From contig JAJGOT010000440.1 in NCBI GenBank assembly GCA_022457155.1, forward strand, positions 310,001-374,000: a stretch of 64,000 nt of DNA, in the 5' to 3' direction. The DNA comes from Cladopsammia gracilis. Lineage: Eukaryota; Cnidaria; Anthozoa; Scleractinia; Dendrophylliidae. This document shows positions 1 through 13,818 of the stretch, in pieces; position 1 is the first letter of the stretch, and every line of letters begins with the position of its first letter. The notes beneath the pieces were generated by a model, which was not told the DNA's origin, made no database searches, and saw only the letters and a list, made by a program, of their open reading frames with translations. The position numbers and the translations under genes are program-made.

Positions 1-1150
1 AAAGGCAAATATTCTGTCGTGTATGGCTCAACAGAAGCGTGGTTGTTATAAAAGGTGACAGGCATAGCACAAATCCTGCTTGTCGATAAAAGCATTTTAG
101 CCCAGCTATAGAATAAGTCTACCCCAAGTACGTGCCTGAGAGATTTTTCCGTTTTGTTGTTCTAAATGTTTCGAAAATGTTGTCGTTTCTTTGATCTTAG
201 GAAAAAATCTCTAGCTGTGATACTGACAGGAGGAATTTACGCTTTCCAGAGCCGTTTAGATTATTTAGTTATGCAGTCGTTTATTTGCTTGTTCTTGGCA
301 TAACAATGAATGTTTTTGGCTCACTTTGAAAAAGTTGCAAGATTTGTAGTAGGAGCAGTTCATTACTCATTCCGTGATTTATTTTGTGAGAGTAAGTCTG
401 CGGTTAGTGTAACTTGCGATGTCTGCATCTGGCACATGTAAACTGGAAACCACCGGCCTTTTCTCGCGCGAAAACTGACGTCATTTTCATTTTGCTGATA
501 CATGATTGGTTCGCTGAATCTATTGCAAACACAATGGCAAAGGAATGTTGTTCAGGTTTGAGCAGCCGTTAGTGGGGAGGAGCGTTGCGTGACGAGACAA
601 ATAACGGCTGCGTGGGAGACTACCGTTCAGAAAACTCACGGGGAATTAGCGGAACACGCGGCATTTTCGAGAATTTTCTAATTTCTCACTAACAGTAATA
701 CCCTTGAATTTCGTTATGTTTTCAGTCTGGTGTATTTGAGCATTTGTTCATTCATTTGTTCCATCATCCGGTAGTTATCGTTACAGTGGACGCCCGAAAA
801 CGGATGTTTTCCAGCGTTGACCGATCCGTTAAGATCGACAAATGTCTTGTGTTCCGCAGTTCACTGGTGTTTTCTCACCGAAATACTCCGCCACGTTCAC
901 CGCAGTTAACCACTGAAAACCTGTGTTTTCCAGGACGGTAAATGACGGTAAATGACGGTAAATGTGGGAAAAAGCATGTTTTCCATAGTTCACCGATCGG
1001 CTAACGCACGGTAAACTGCGTATATTCCGGCTTTCGCATACGTTTTTCTTGTGTTTTCTCACATTTTCTGGGACGGTGAATTCAAGAAAACGCATGTAAT
1101 CCAGCGTTCACCGATCGGTGGCCGCACGACAGACTCCTTTTATTCCATTA
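1..1150. other. Gene-free left edge with degenerate short repeats
   Basis: I see no coding exon here. From about 740 onward the sequence contains diverged versions of the sub-repeat that builds the array to the right (GTGAATTC and GTTCACCGATC blocks). A 10-bp unit reading GACGGTAAAT is repeated three times at 934-963. The first ~700 bases look unique and AT-rich. Confidence 0.6.
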
Positions 1151-4100
1151 CTTGTAGGCGTTCTCCTCATGTTTTGTTGCATTTTATGGTCCGGTGAATT
1201 CGCGTGAATTTAAGAACAAACACGAAAATTAACGTGTATTACCACTGACGAGCTCACACAGAAACGAAAGAGTTCATGTACTTTTCCGATTGAACGAAGA
1301 CGTTATAAAACAAGTCAGATTCAGGCAGGATACGCTTCTGATTCACGCTAAACGATCAATTTTTAGGTTACGCGAGGTTCTACACAACATCTCGGTTAGA
1401 TGAGAATGTTAAGCCGATAAAACCTTGCTGCAAAATTCAGTATTTCTGTTTGATGTTTCTTTGTTGCGGATAGCGATCATTAATATATACATCGATGAAC
1501 TTTAAAACACATTCATATTTCTTGTTCCGTTGACGCTCTAATTCCGCAAAATAGAATGGAACTCTGTTGTGAAAAAATTTTCGAAATCGTGTTTCCGATT
1601 GTTCTAATGATCCTAGATTGGGTGGGTCTGATACGCTTGTTGTGCCCTCCGGCCAAGTTGTTATGGTGATTTGACCTTTACTACATGGATATAATCATTT
1701 GAAAAACGTGCATGGCGTATGTTACCTGGTCTTCATTTTGATTTTAAGGAGTTGTTGTTAAGTGGTGGAAATGATACCAAAACTGAATGGTATATTTTAA
1801 CCACGAGTTTTCAAAAGGACTTTTAACTGCCGACAGTTAGGGAATTCTGGCAAAAAGAATGCTAACAAAATAGAGAGCTAATCTTTACCACATGGATATT
1901 ATTATTTGAAAAGCGTGCATAGCGTATGTTAAATTGTCTTCGTTTGTTTTCAGTTGCGTTCGCAGGCGTTGTTCTTCTGTTTTGTTGAATTTTATGGGCC
2001 TATGAATTCGCGAAACTCAAGAAAACGCACGGAAAATAACATTTATTCCGGCGTTCTCCTCGTGTTTTCCTGCATTATCTGGGACTGTGAATTCATGTAA
2101 ATTTAAGAAAATGCATGGTTTTTCGGCATTTTCGCTAGTTAACCCATGAAAAATGGTTTGCATTTCATTCGCAGGCGTTTTCTTGGATTGTGAATTGAGG
2201 TTGAAGGAAAATGAGCAAACTGGCTCAATAGTCCAACGGGTCCAAATGAACAAACGACCCAAATGAGCAACTGGATCGTATAGTCCAACCAGTCCATAAA
2301 GGACAAACCGACTTTACTAAGAAAACTGGCTCAAATAGGCCAACCAAACCAGTTGGGTCATCTGATCTGAGGTGGTTTTTCCATTTCTTTGAGCCACTTT
2401 GATCATTTGCGTTGGTTTGCCCATTTGGACCGGTTGGACAATTCAAAAATGTTCATATTCCAGCGCTAGCATGCGTTTTCCTCGTGTTTGTTGCATTTTA
2501 TGGTCCCCTGAATTCGCGAGAATTCAAGATAACGCCTGGAAAAATAGGTCAACCAGTCCATTTGGACGATCTCGTGTGCCCTAGTTGAATAAGCGGCATA
2601 GGTTGAGGAGGTATGTATGCTCCTGTTGAAATATGACCAAAAAATGTCGTTGTATTACCACTGAAGAACTCACACAAAAAGGAAAGAGTTCATGCACTTT
2701 TTCGATTGAACGAGGACGTTATAAAAAAAAGTCAGATTCAGGCAGGATACGCTTCTGATTCACGCTAAACGATCTATTTTTAGGTTAAGGATGTTGAGCC
2801 GTTAAACCTTGCTGCAAAATTCAGTACTTCTGTTTGATGTTTCTTTGTTACGGATAGCGATCATTAATATATACATCGATGAACTTCAAAACACATTCAT
2901 ATTTCTTGTTCCGTTGACGCTCTAATTCCGCAAAATAGAATGGAACTCTGTTGTGAAAAATTTTCGAAATCGTGTTTCCGATTGTTCTAATGATCCTAGA
3001 TTGGGTGGGTCTGATACGCTTGTTGTGCCCTCCGGCCAAGTTGTTATAATGGTGATTTGACCTTTACTACATGGATATAATCATTTGAAAAACGTGCATG
3101 GTGTATGTTACCTGGTCTTCATTTTGGTTTTAAGCAGTTGTTGTTAAGTGGTGGAAATGATACCAAAAATGGTATATTTTAACCACGAGTTTTCAAAAGT
3201 ACTTTTAGCTGCCGACAGCTAGGGAATTCTGGCAAAAAGAATGCTAACAAAATGGAGAGCTAATCTTTACCACATGGATATTATTATTTGAAAATCGTGC
3301 ATAGCGTATGTTAAATTGTCTTCGTTTGTTTTCAGTTGCGTTCGCAGGCGTTGTTCTCCAGTTTTGTTGAATTTTATGGGTCTATGAATTCGCGAAACTC
3401 AGGAAAACGCACGGAAAATAACATGTATTCCAGCGTTCTCCTCGTGTTTTCCTGCATTATCTGGGACTGTGAATTCATGTAAATTTAAGAAAATGCATGG
3501 TTTTTCGGCATTTTCGCTAGTTAACCCATGAAAAATGGTTTGCATTCTGCATGCGTTCGCAGGCGTTTTCTTGGATTGTGAATTGAGGTTGAAGGAAAAT
3601 GAGCAAACTGGGTCAATATTCCAACGGGTCCAAATGAACAAACGACCCAAATGAGCAACTGGATCATATAGTCCAACCAGTCCATAATGGACAAACCGAC
3701 TTTACTAAGAAAACTGGCTCAAATAGGCCAACCAAAGCAGTTGTGTCATCTGAAATGAGGTGGTTTTTCCATTTTTTGAGCAAGTTTGATCGTTTGAGTT
3801 GGTTTGTCCATTTCGACCGGTTGGATAATTCAAAACTGTTCATATTCCGGCGTTCGGAGGCGTTCTCCTCGTGTTCGCTACATTTTATGGTCTGGTGAAT
3901 TCGCGAGAATTAAAGGTAAGGTATGGAAAATAGGTCAACCAGTCCATTTGAACAATCTCGTGCGCCCTAGTTGAATAAGGGGCATAGGTTGAGGAGGTAT
4001 GTATGCTCCTGGTGAAATATGACCAAAAAATGTCGTTGTATTACCACTGACGAACTCACACAAAAACGAAAGAGTTCATGTACTTTTCCGATTGCACGAA

Positions 4101-7100
4101 CACGTTATAAAACAAGTCAGATTCAGGCAGGATACGCTTCTGATTCACGCTAAACGATCACTTTTTAGGTTAAGCGAGGTTCTACACAACATCTCGGTTA
4201 GATAAGGATGTTGAGCCGTTAAACCTTGCTGCAAAATTCAGTACTTCTGTTTGATGTTTCTTTGTTACGGATAGCGATCATTAATATATACATCGATGAA
4301 CTTCAAAACACATTCATATTTCTCGTTCCGTTGACGCTCTAATTCCACGAAATAGAATGGAACCCAGTTGTGAAAAATGTTCCAAATCGTGTTTCCCATT
4401 GTTCTAATGATCCTACAGTCGGTGCATGGTCTAATACGCTTGTTGTGCCGTCCGGCCAAGTTGTTATAATGGTGATTTGACCTTTACTACATGGATATAA
4501 TCATTTGAAAAACGTGCATGGCGTATGTTACCTTGTCTTCATTTTGGTTTTAAGCAGTTGTTGTTAAGTGGTGGAAATGATACCAAAAATGGTATGTTTT
4601 AACCACGAGTTTTCAAAAGGACTTTTAACTGCCGACAGTTAGGGAATTCTGGCAAAAAGAATGCTAACAAAATGGAGAGCTAATCTTTACCACATGGATA
4701 TTATTTGAAAAACGTGCATAGCGTATGTTAAATTGTCTTCGTTTGTTTTCAGTTGCGTTCGCAGGCGTTGTTCTTCTGTTTTGTTGAATTTTATGGGCCT
4801 ATGAATTCGCGAAACTCAAGAAAACGCACGGAAAATAACATGTATTCCGGCATTCTCCTCGTGTTTTCCTGCATTATCTGGGACTGTGAATTCATTTAAA
4901 TTTAACAAAATGCATGGTTTTTCGTCGTTTTCGCTAGTTAACCCATGAAAAATGGTTTGCATTCTGCATGCGTTCGCAGGCGTTTACTTGGCTTGTGAAT
5001 TGAGGTTGAAGGAAAATGAGCAAACTGGCTCAATAGTCCAACGGGTCCAAATGAACAAACGACCCAAATGAGCAACTGGATCATATAGTCCAACCAGTCC
5101 ATAAAGGACAAACCGACTTTACTAAGAAAACTGGCTCAAATAGGCCAACCAAACCAGTTGGGTCATCTGATCTGAGGTAGTTTTTCCATTTCTTTGAGCC
5201 ACTTTGATCATTTGCGTTGGTTTGTCCATTTGGACCGGTTAGACAATTCAAAACTGTTCTTATTCCAGCGCTCGCATGCGTTCTCCTCGTGTTTGTTGCA
5301 TTTTATGGTCCCCTGAATTCGCGAGAATTCAAGATAACGCCTGGAAAAATAGGTCAACCAGTCCATTTGGACGATCTCGTGTGCCCTAGTTGAATAAGCG
5401 GCATAGGTTGAGGAGGTATGTATGCTCCTGGTGAAATATCACCAAAAAATGTCGTTTTATTACCTCTGACGAACTCACACAAATAGGAAAGAGTTCATGC
5501 ACTTTTTCGATTGAACGAGGACGTTATAAAACAAGTCAGATTCAGGCAGGATACGCTTCTGATTCACGCTAAACGATCTATTTTTAGGTTAAGGATGTTG
5601 AGCCGTCAAACCTTGCTGCAAAATTCAGTACTCCTGTTTGATGTTTCTTTGTTACGGATAGCGATCATTAATATATACATCGTTTAACTTCAAAACACAG
5701 GCATATTTCTCGTTCCGTTGACGCTCTAATTCCACGAAATAGAATGGAACCCAGTTGTGAAAAATGTTCCAAATCGTGTTTCCCATTGTTCTAATGATCC
5801 TACAGTCGGTGCATGGTCTAATACGCTTGTTGTGCCGTCCGGCCAAGTTGTTATAATGGTGATTTGACCTTTACTACATGGATATAATCATTTGAAAAAC
5901 GTGCATGGCGTATGTTACCTTGTCTTCATTTTGGTTTTAAGCAGTTGTTGTTAAGTGGTGGAAATGATACCAAAAATGGTATGTTTTAACCACGAGTTTT
6001 CAAAAGGACTTTTAACTGCCGACAGTTAGGGAATTCTGGCAAAAAGAATGCTAACAAAATGGAGAGCTAATCTTTACCACATGGATATTATTTGAAAAAC
6101 GTGCATAGCTTATGTTAAATTGTCTTCGTTTGTTTTCAGTTGCGTTCGCAGGCGTTGTTCTCCAGTTTTGTTGAATTTTATGGGTCTATGAATTCGCGAA
6201 ACTCAAGAAAACGCACGGAAAATAACATGTATTCCGGCGTTCTCCTCGTGTTTTCCTGCATTATCTGGGACTGTGAATTCATGTAAATTTAAGAAAATGC
6301 ATGGTTTTTCGGCATTTTCGCTAGTTAACCCATGAAAAATGGTTTGCATTCTGCATGCGTTCGCAGGCGTTTACTTGGATTGTGAATTGAGGTTGAAGGA
6401 AAATGAGCAAACTGGCTCAATAGTCCAACGGGTCCAAATGAACAAACGACCCAAATGAGCAACTGGATCGTATAATCCAACCCGTCCATAATGGACAAAC
6501 CGACTTTACTAAGAAAACTGGCTCAAATAGGCCAACCAAACCAGTTGTGTCATCTGAAATGAGGTGGTTTTTCCATTTTTTGAGCCAGTTTGATCATTTG
6601 AGTTGGTTTGTCCATTTCGACCGGTTGGATAATTCAAAACTGTTCATATTCCGGCGTTCGGAGGCGTTCTCCTCGTGTTTGTTGCATTTTATGGTCCGGT
6701 GAATTCGCGACAATTCAGGGTAACGCATGGAAAAATAGGTCAACCAGTCCATTTGAACAATCTCGTGTGCCCTAGTTGAATAAGCGGCATAGGATGAGGA
6801 GGTATGTATGCTCCTGGTGAAATATGACCAAAAAATGTCGTTGTATTACCACTGACGACCTCACACAAAAACGAAAGAGTTCATGCACTTTTCCGATTGA
6901 ACGAAGACGTTATAAAACAAGTCAGATTCAGGCAGGATACGCTTCTGATTCACGCTAAACCATCAATTTTTAGGTTACGCGAGGTTCTACACAACATGTC
7001 GGTTAGATAAGGATGTTGAGCCGATAAAACCTTGCTGCAAAATTCAGTACTTCTGTTTGATGTTTCTTTGTTACGGATAGCGATCATTAATATATACATC

Positions 7101-10085
7101 GATGAACTTCAAAACACATTCATATTTCTTGTTCCGTTGACGCTCTAATTCCGCAAAATAGAATGGAACTCTGTTGTGAAAAATTTTCGAAATCGTGTTT
7201 CCGATTGTTCTAATGATCCTAGATTGGGTGGGTCTGATACGCTTGTTGTGCCCTCCGGCCAAGTTGTCATAATGGTGATTTGACCTTTACTACATGGATA
7301 TAATCATTTGAAAAACGTGCATGGTGTATGTTACCTGGTCTTCATTTTGGTTTTAAGCAGTTGTTGTTAAGTGGTGGAAATGATACTAAAAATGGTATAT
7401 TTTAACCACGAGTTTTCAAAAGGACTTTTAACTGCCGACAGTTAGGGAATTCTGGCAAAAAGAATGCTAACAAAATGGAGAGCTAATCTTTACCACATGG
7501 ATATTATTATTTGAAAATCGTGCATAGCGTATGTTAAATTGTCTTCGTTTGTTTTCAGTTGCGTTCGCAGGCGTTGTTCTCCAGTTTTGTTGAATTTTAT
7601 GGGTCTATGAATTCGCGAAACTCAGGAAAACGCACGGAAAATAACATGTATTCCGGCGTTCTCCTCGTGTTTTCCTGCATTATCTGGGACTGTGAATTCA
7701 TGTAAATTTAAGAAAATGCATGGTTTTTCGGCATTTTCGCTAGTTAACCCATGAAAAATGGTTTGCATTCTGCATGCGTTCGCAGGCGTTTTCTTGGATT
7801 GTGAATTGAGGTTGAAGGAAAATGAGCAAACTGGCTCAATAATCCAACGGGTCCAAATGAACAAACGACCCAAATGAGCAACTGGATCATATAGTCCAAC
7901 CAGTCCATAAAGGACAAACCGACTTTACTAAGAAAACTGGCTCAAATAGGCCAACCAAACCAGTTGGGTCATCTGATCTGAGGTAGGTTTTCCATTTCTT
8001 TGAGCTACTTTGATCATTTGCGTTGGTTTGTCCATTTGGACCGGTTGGACAATTCAAAACTGTTCATATTCCAGCGCTCGCATGCGTTCTCCTCGTGTTT
8101 GTTGCATTTTATGGTCCCCTGAATTCGCGAGAATTCAAGATAACGCCTGGAAAAATAGGTCAGCCAGTCCATTTGGACGATCTCGTGTGCCCTAGTTGAA
8201 TAAGCGGCATAGGTTGAGGAGGTATGTATGCTCCTGGTGAAATATCACCAAAAAATGTCGTTGTATTACCACTGACGAACTCACACAAAAACGAAAGAGT
8301 TCATGCACTTTTCCGATTGAACGAAGACGTTATAAAACAAGTCAGATTCAGGCAGGATACTCTTCTGATTCACGCTAAACGATCAATTTTTAGGTTACGC
8401 GAGGTTCTACACAACATCTCGGTTAGATGAGGATGTTGAGCCGTTAAACCTTGCTGCAAAATTCAGTACTTCTGTTTGATGTTTGTTCTGGCAAAAAGAA
8501 TGCTAACAAAATGGAGAGCTAATCTTTACCACATGGATATTATTATTTGAAAAACGTGCATAGCGTATGTTAAATTGTCTTCGTTTGTTTTCAGTTGCGT
8601 TCGCAGGCTTTGTTCTTCTGTTTTGTTGAATTTTATGAGCCTATGAATTCGCGAAACTCAAGAAAACGTACGGAAAATAACATGTATTCCGGCGTTCTCC
8701 TCGTGTTTTCCGGCATTATCTGGGACTGTGAATTCATGTAAATTTAAGAAAATACATGGTTTTTCGTCGTTTTCGCTAGTTAACACATGAAAAATGGTTT
8801 GCATTCTGCATGCGTTCGCAGGCGTTTTCTTGGATTGTGAATTGAGGTTGAAGGAAAATGAGCAAACTGGCTCAATATTCCAACGGGTCCAAATGAACAA
8901 ACGACCCAAATGAGCAACTGGATCATATAGTCCAACCCGTCCATAATGGACAAACCGACTTTACTAAGATAACTGGCTCAAATAGGCCAACCAAACCAGT
9001 TGTGTCATCTCATCTGAGGTGATTTTTACATCTTTGAGTCAGTTTGATCATTTGAGTTGGTTTGTCCATTTGGACCGGTTGGACAATTCAAAACTGTTCA
9101 TATTCCGGCGTTCGGAGGCGTTCTCCTCGTATTTGTTGCATTTTATGGGTCCGGTGAATTCGCGAGAATTCAAGATAACGCATGAAAAAATAGGTCAACC
9201 AGTCCATTTGGACGATCTCGTGTGCCCTAGTTGAATAAGCGGCATAGGTTGAGGAGGTATGTATGCTCCTGGTGAAATATGATAAGGATGTTTGGCCGTT
9301 AAACCTTGCTGCAAAATTCAGTACTCCTGTTTGATGTTTCTTTGTTACGGATAGCGATCATTAATATACACATCGATTAACTTTAAAACACATTCATATT
9401 TCTTGTTCCGTTGACGCTCTAATTCCACGAAATAGAATGGAACCCAATTGTGAAAAAAAGTTCGAAATAGTGTTTCCGATTGTTCTAATGATCCTAGAGT
9501 GGGTGGGTCTGTTAAGCTAGTTGTGCCGTCCGGCCAAGTTGTTATAATGGTGATTTGACCTTTACTACATGGATATAATCATTTGAAAAACGTGCATGAC
9601 GTATGTTACCTGGTATGTTACGTCGTTGTTAAATGGTGGAAATGATACCAAAAATGGTATGTTTTAACCAGGAGTTTTCAAAAGGAGACATAACTGCCGA
9701 CAGCTGGGGAATTCTGGCAAAAAGAATCCGCATGGATGTTATTATTTGAAAAACGTGCATAGCGTATGTTAAATTGTCTTCGTTTGTTTTCAGTTGCGTT
9801 CGCAGGCGTTGTTCTCCTGTTTTGTTGAATTTTATGGGCCTATGAATACGCGAAACTCAAGAAAACGCACGGAAAATAACATGTATTCCGGCGTTCTCCT
9901 CGTGTTTTCCTGCATTATCTGGGACTGTGAATTCATGTAAATTTAAGAAAATGCATGGTTTTTCGGCGTTTTTGCTAGTTAACCCATGAAAAATTGTTTG
10001 CATTCTGCATGCGTTCGCAGGCGTTTTCTTGGATTGTGAACCGAGGTTGAAGGAAAATGAGCAAACTGGCTCAAATAGGCCAACC
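1150..10085. repeat. Tandem array of ~1.4-kb monomers
   Basis: The landmark CTTGCTGCAAAATTCAG recurs at 1424, 2808, 4225, 5612, 7031, 8450 and 9305. The spacings are 1384, 1417, 1387, 1419, 1419 and 855 bp. Full units are nearly identical. The last two are shortened by internal deletions, one joining near 8484 and one near 9280. The short monomers lack a ~33-bp block between the GGTTAAG and GATGTTGAG sequences near 2790 and 5590. Each monomer is itself built from diverged ~100-150 bp sub-repeats sharing GAATTCGCGA and TTCGCAGGCGTT. Each also carries GTCCAACC and GGTTGGAC blocks in opposite orientations. Repeated minus-strand frames of 63-64 and 81-83 codons occur in most units, but they have no recognisable domain and look like by-products of repeat identity. 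This is a satellite or a tandemly amplified non-coding element. Confidence 0.9.
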
Positions 10086-10165
10086 AATGTTATTTGTATG
10101 AGAACTTGTGCGTTATACAATTATATATTATTATATCTTTCCTACTATTCGAGATTTTAATACAG

Positions 10166-10402
10166 GTTGTGGTCACATGGATACCTGTGCAGCTGGAATG
10201 TTTTGTCAGCGCTTTCATAATAAAACAAATCTTAAAAAAATGGACATTAAACCATTGAGGTGGAATGCGAGTTTTGCCTCCAATGGTTCCACAGCGAGTG
10301 TATCACATTTAACTCAGAAGATCTTGAGAAAATACACAGAAAAAGAAAAGGTGAACACGTATATTGTGGCTGCCATCTGTTGGACATCTATCAGACAACA
10401 AC
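10166..10402 (+). CDS. Candidate orphan exon, unknown protein
   Basis: An open stretch of about 79 codons lies between a plausible acceptor (TTTTAATACAG) and a strong donor (AAC followed by GTAAGT). The peptide starts Cys/His-rich (GCGHMDTCAAGMFC) and becomes basic and polar. I do not recognise a family. It sits directly after the tandem array and 37 bp before a DNA transposon, so it may be a stranded exon or chance. No partner exon was found. Confidence 0.25.
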
Positions 10403-10442
10403 GTAAGTGTCCCATAATTTGGCCTTAATTTAATTCAGTTAA

Positions 10443-12374
10443 GGAGGCTCGTACCCATTTCTCAAGTCCACACCCTTTCAATTTTAATGGGCCATATCTT
10501 TTGTTGTAGCGCATAAAAAGACAAGCCACTTTGCATGCAAACACACAATACACTGAACTTTATGGGAGTATAGGATTTGTTTACATCGGTGCTTCCATGG
10601 CAACGGAATGGTGATCCTCCGAAATTAACAAGTTGCGGAGTTTCTCTAGATCGAGGGAAATTTATGTAAAACCCGCTAGTGAACTAACTGATTTGACCAT
10701 GGGCTTCAACTGGACAAAGTTTAAAATAAATGTATGAGAGCGTTTTTGAAATTTTTGGGGATGAAGTTTTGGGGATTATAAATATAGTGAAAAACATACT
10801 ATCGACATAATTGGCTAATATCTAAAGAAAACGATGCGCGATGGGAATGCAGTTTCATCTCATAGTAGTTTGACTCCATTTGAAATGGTGTGTGAAAAAG
10901 TGAGGGGCTTGCTTTGGCCGATTGCGAGAAAGAAGGATTTGATTAGCGTGCGTTCAGCTGCTCTTGTTGCCATTTTTGTATGTAATTTGGTCTACGCCTA
11001 CAAATGTGATGATAATTTGGAAACCGCGAGATAATTTTTTTTAAAAAATTGTCAATCTCGAGATTAATGATCAACTTATATGGCCTGTAAGTTTCAAGGA
11101 CATTGAAGATATGCAAGGCAATAAAATAGGGCCTCCAATGCACCAATTTTTTCCCGCAGATTTTGTGTTTACAAGTGAGCGTCCTCATTATTCACGAGTA
11201 TTGTTTTCAAGTTTCATATGCACGTGCAAAACTTTAGCAAAAAATTTATTTGCATCGAACAGAACGCTCGATTGCTTTCCGAAGAATTTTCCGAAACATG
11301 CTAATACCTGGCTTGCGTTACGAATATCAATGACAACAGTACTGATGAAAACAACATCAGAAGCAGTGTTTCTGCATTTCGTTTATAAATTTCCAAATTG
11401 GGATATGTTCTTGTCCTGCAATTTTAAAGAGGCCCTCGGTATGGCTGCATTACAGCGTGATAACGCGACATCGAGTGCCTAATGTTATACTGAACAATTC
11501 TCAAGCCATCCATTAGCATGTTACGGAAAATTCTTCGGAAAACAATCGAGCGTTCTGTTCGATGAAAATAAATTTTTTGCTAAAATTTTGCACGTGCATA
11601 TGAAACTTGAAAACAATACTCGTGAATAATGAGGACGCTCACTTGTAAACACAAAATCTGCGGGAAAAATTGGTATATTAGAGGCCCTATTTTATTGCCT
11701 TGCATGTCTTCAATGTCCTTGAAACTTGCAGGCCATATAAGTTGATGATTAATCTCGAGATTGTCAAATTTTAAAAAAAAATTATCTCGCGGTTTCCAAA
11801 TTATCATCACATTTGTAGGCGTAGACCAAATTACATACAAAAATGGCAACAAGAGCAGCTGAACGCACGCTAATCAAATCCTTCTTTCTCGCAATCGGCC
11901 AAAGCAAGCCCCTCACTTTTTCACACACCATTTCAAATGGAGTCAAACTACTATGAGATGAAACTGCATTCCCATCGCGCATCGTTTTCTTTAGATATTA
12001 GCCAATTATGTCGATAGTATGTTTTTCACTGTATTTATAATCTCCAAAACTTCATCCCCAAAAATTTCAAAAACGCTCTCATACATTTCTTTTAAACTTT
12101 GTCCAGTTGAAGCCCATGGTCAAATCAATTAGTCCACCAGCGGGTTTTACATAAATTTCCCTCGATCTAGAGAAACTCCGCAACTTGTTAATTTCGGAGG
12201 ATCACCCGTTCCGTTGCCATGGAAGCACCGATATAAACAAATCCTATACTCCCATAAAGTTCAGTGTATTGTGTGTTTGCATGCAAAGTGGCTTGTCTTT
12301 TTATGCGCTACAACAAAAGATATGGCCCATTAAAATTGAAAGGGTGTGGACTTGAGAAATGGGTACGAGCCTCC
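10443..12374. mobile_element. DNA element with ~865-bp terminal inverted repeats, TTAA-flanked
   Basis: Arms at 10443-11307 and 11513-12374 are near-perfect reverse complements around a ~205-bp unique spacer. The ends read GGAGGCTCGTACCC and its complement. They are flanked on both sides by TTAA (10439-10442 and 12375-12378), consistent with a TTAA target-site duplication as in the piggyBac and Kolobok superfamilies. No transposase is present. The open frames inside (for example 66 codons at 10834-11034, mirrored at 11782-11982) exist twice because the arms are identical. The near-identity of the arms implies recent insertion or ongoing gene conversion. Confidence 0.85.
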
Positions 12375-13681
12375 TTAAATTAATGCAGCTAAAAACACAT
12401 TTGACATGCCAGCTTTATGGTTTGAGTTACTGACCACAACTCAGTGAGCTTAAAGAGTACACAACTTTGTTTTCCATCAAAACCCAATAGGGTGGTATTA
12501 TAAGAGGGGTTTCATGAAAAAAGAACATTCATTTAAAGGTGTCTATTAATGCATGGCCTGCAGGGTTTATCTGGTTTTGGTAACTTTATGAAGCATAGAA
12601 AACTGTCCAAAACTGTTTTTGGTTATTCTGTAGGGTTTTGTGAGGGTCAGGTTGCTGAGGGGAGCTAATGAGAGTGGTCACAAAAAGGGCTTCAACTGTA
12701 TACATTAATACTAGAGGTTACAGATTGTAATGATAATGCTTCGAGCAGATGCTGGGCAGTAAAACATAACGGAAACAGTAAACGTACATACAGATTTTGA
12801 TAATTTCATAAATTTATTGGGTCAATTACCATACCATCATTTTCGAATTACATACCATTATAAGTAGTTCTTTGTGATCCATTGTTCAATCGGCAAACCG
12901 GCTAAGTACGTAACGCTGAAAAACTCATAAAAGAACATTGCCTTCCCCGTGAAATGTCACTAAATCGTTCGTGACCTTGATGAATGCTCCCAGCAACAAA
13001 TAAGTTTGAATTTGGCATGATACAACCAAATAGAAACACTTACTTTGAAATCGAATAGAAGCGAACACGTGACGGCGAAAGACGCATTCGAAGCCAGGCG
13101 CATCTAAGTATGATGACACCGCTGGACGTACGCTTGCTTAAAATCATCGTGACAAACAAAAATCGAGACTGCCGCATAACATAAGGTGCAGGGAACCCAA
13201 GGAACCACAGGCAAACCAAAGATTAGTGTGCTACTCGCCTGGGGGCTCGCAGCAATTATATTACTATAAATAATTATAATTATTTTTATTAGTATCTCCG
13301 TGTGGGTATGGTCATTTTCTGGAATCAGACATAATTACTCAAAAAAATTGGCCTATGAAATTTGAAAAACAAAAAATTATGAAAAGATGCAACATCTCCA
13401 TTTTTAATTTTCTGTCATTAAACAAATTGAAACCCACTCTCACATTTCCATGGTTACGCATGAACATACATGTAGTTTTTTGTTTATTTGTAGGCGAGAG
13501 GATCTTCAAAACGGATTCACTTTGCAACTGTATCGCAGCAGATAACTCGGTCACAACGACAAAAGTTCGACAAAAGTTATTGAGTGTACCTTGTTTCATC
13601 CCCCCTCCAACTGATCCATCATATGGATCGCTGATATCATATCTATCAGTTAATAAAGTTTTATTAATTTACTAGTATTGG

Positions 13682-13818
13682 CCACTTTGAGGTTATGCAG
13701 GAGACCAAGTTGAGATCCGTTTTGGGGATGTCATTGCTTTGTCTCATCCCCCAAAACAGTCCCACAATGCAATTAAAAAAGGATCTCGACCAAGTCCCCA
13801 TACACAGCCTCAAAGTGG
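13682..13818. repeat. Small fold-back element
   Basis: CCACTTTGAGGTTATG at the left end and its imperfect complement at 13802-13818 delimit a 137-bp segment whose two halves pair imperfectly almost end to end. It looks like a miniature inverted-repeat element. I cannot assign a target duplication. Confidence 0.5.

Noticed and set aside
2848..7262. Repeated minus-strand frames of 63-64 codons (MAGGHNKRIRP and MAGRHNKRIRP types)
   Set aside because: They recur once per monomer of the tandem array, have no domain, and are interrupted in other copies. Conservation follows from recent monomer duplication.
1150..10085. CRISPR array or ribosomal DNA array
   Set aside because: The 1.4-kb period, the lack of short repeats with unique spacers and the absence of rRNA sequence rule both out.
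10834..11982. Identical 66-codon frames on opposite strands
   Set aside because: They are the same arm sequence of one inverted-repeat element read twice, with no transposase similarity.
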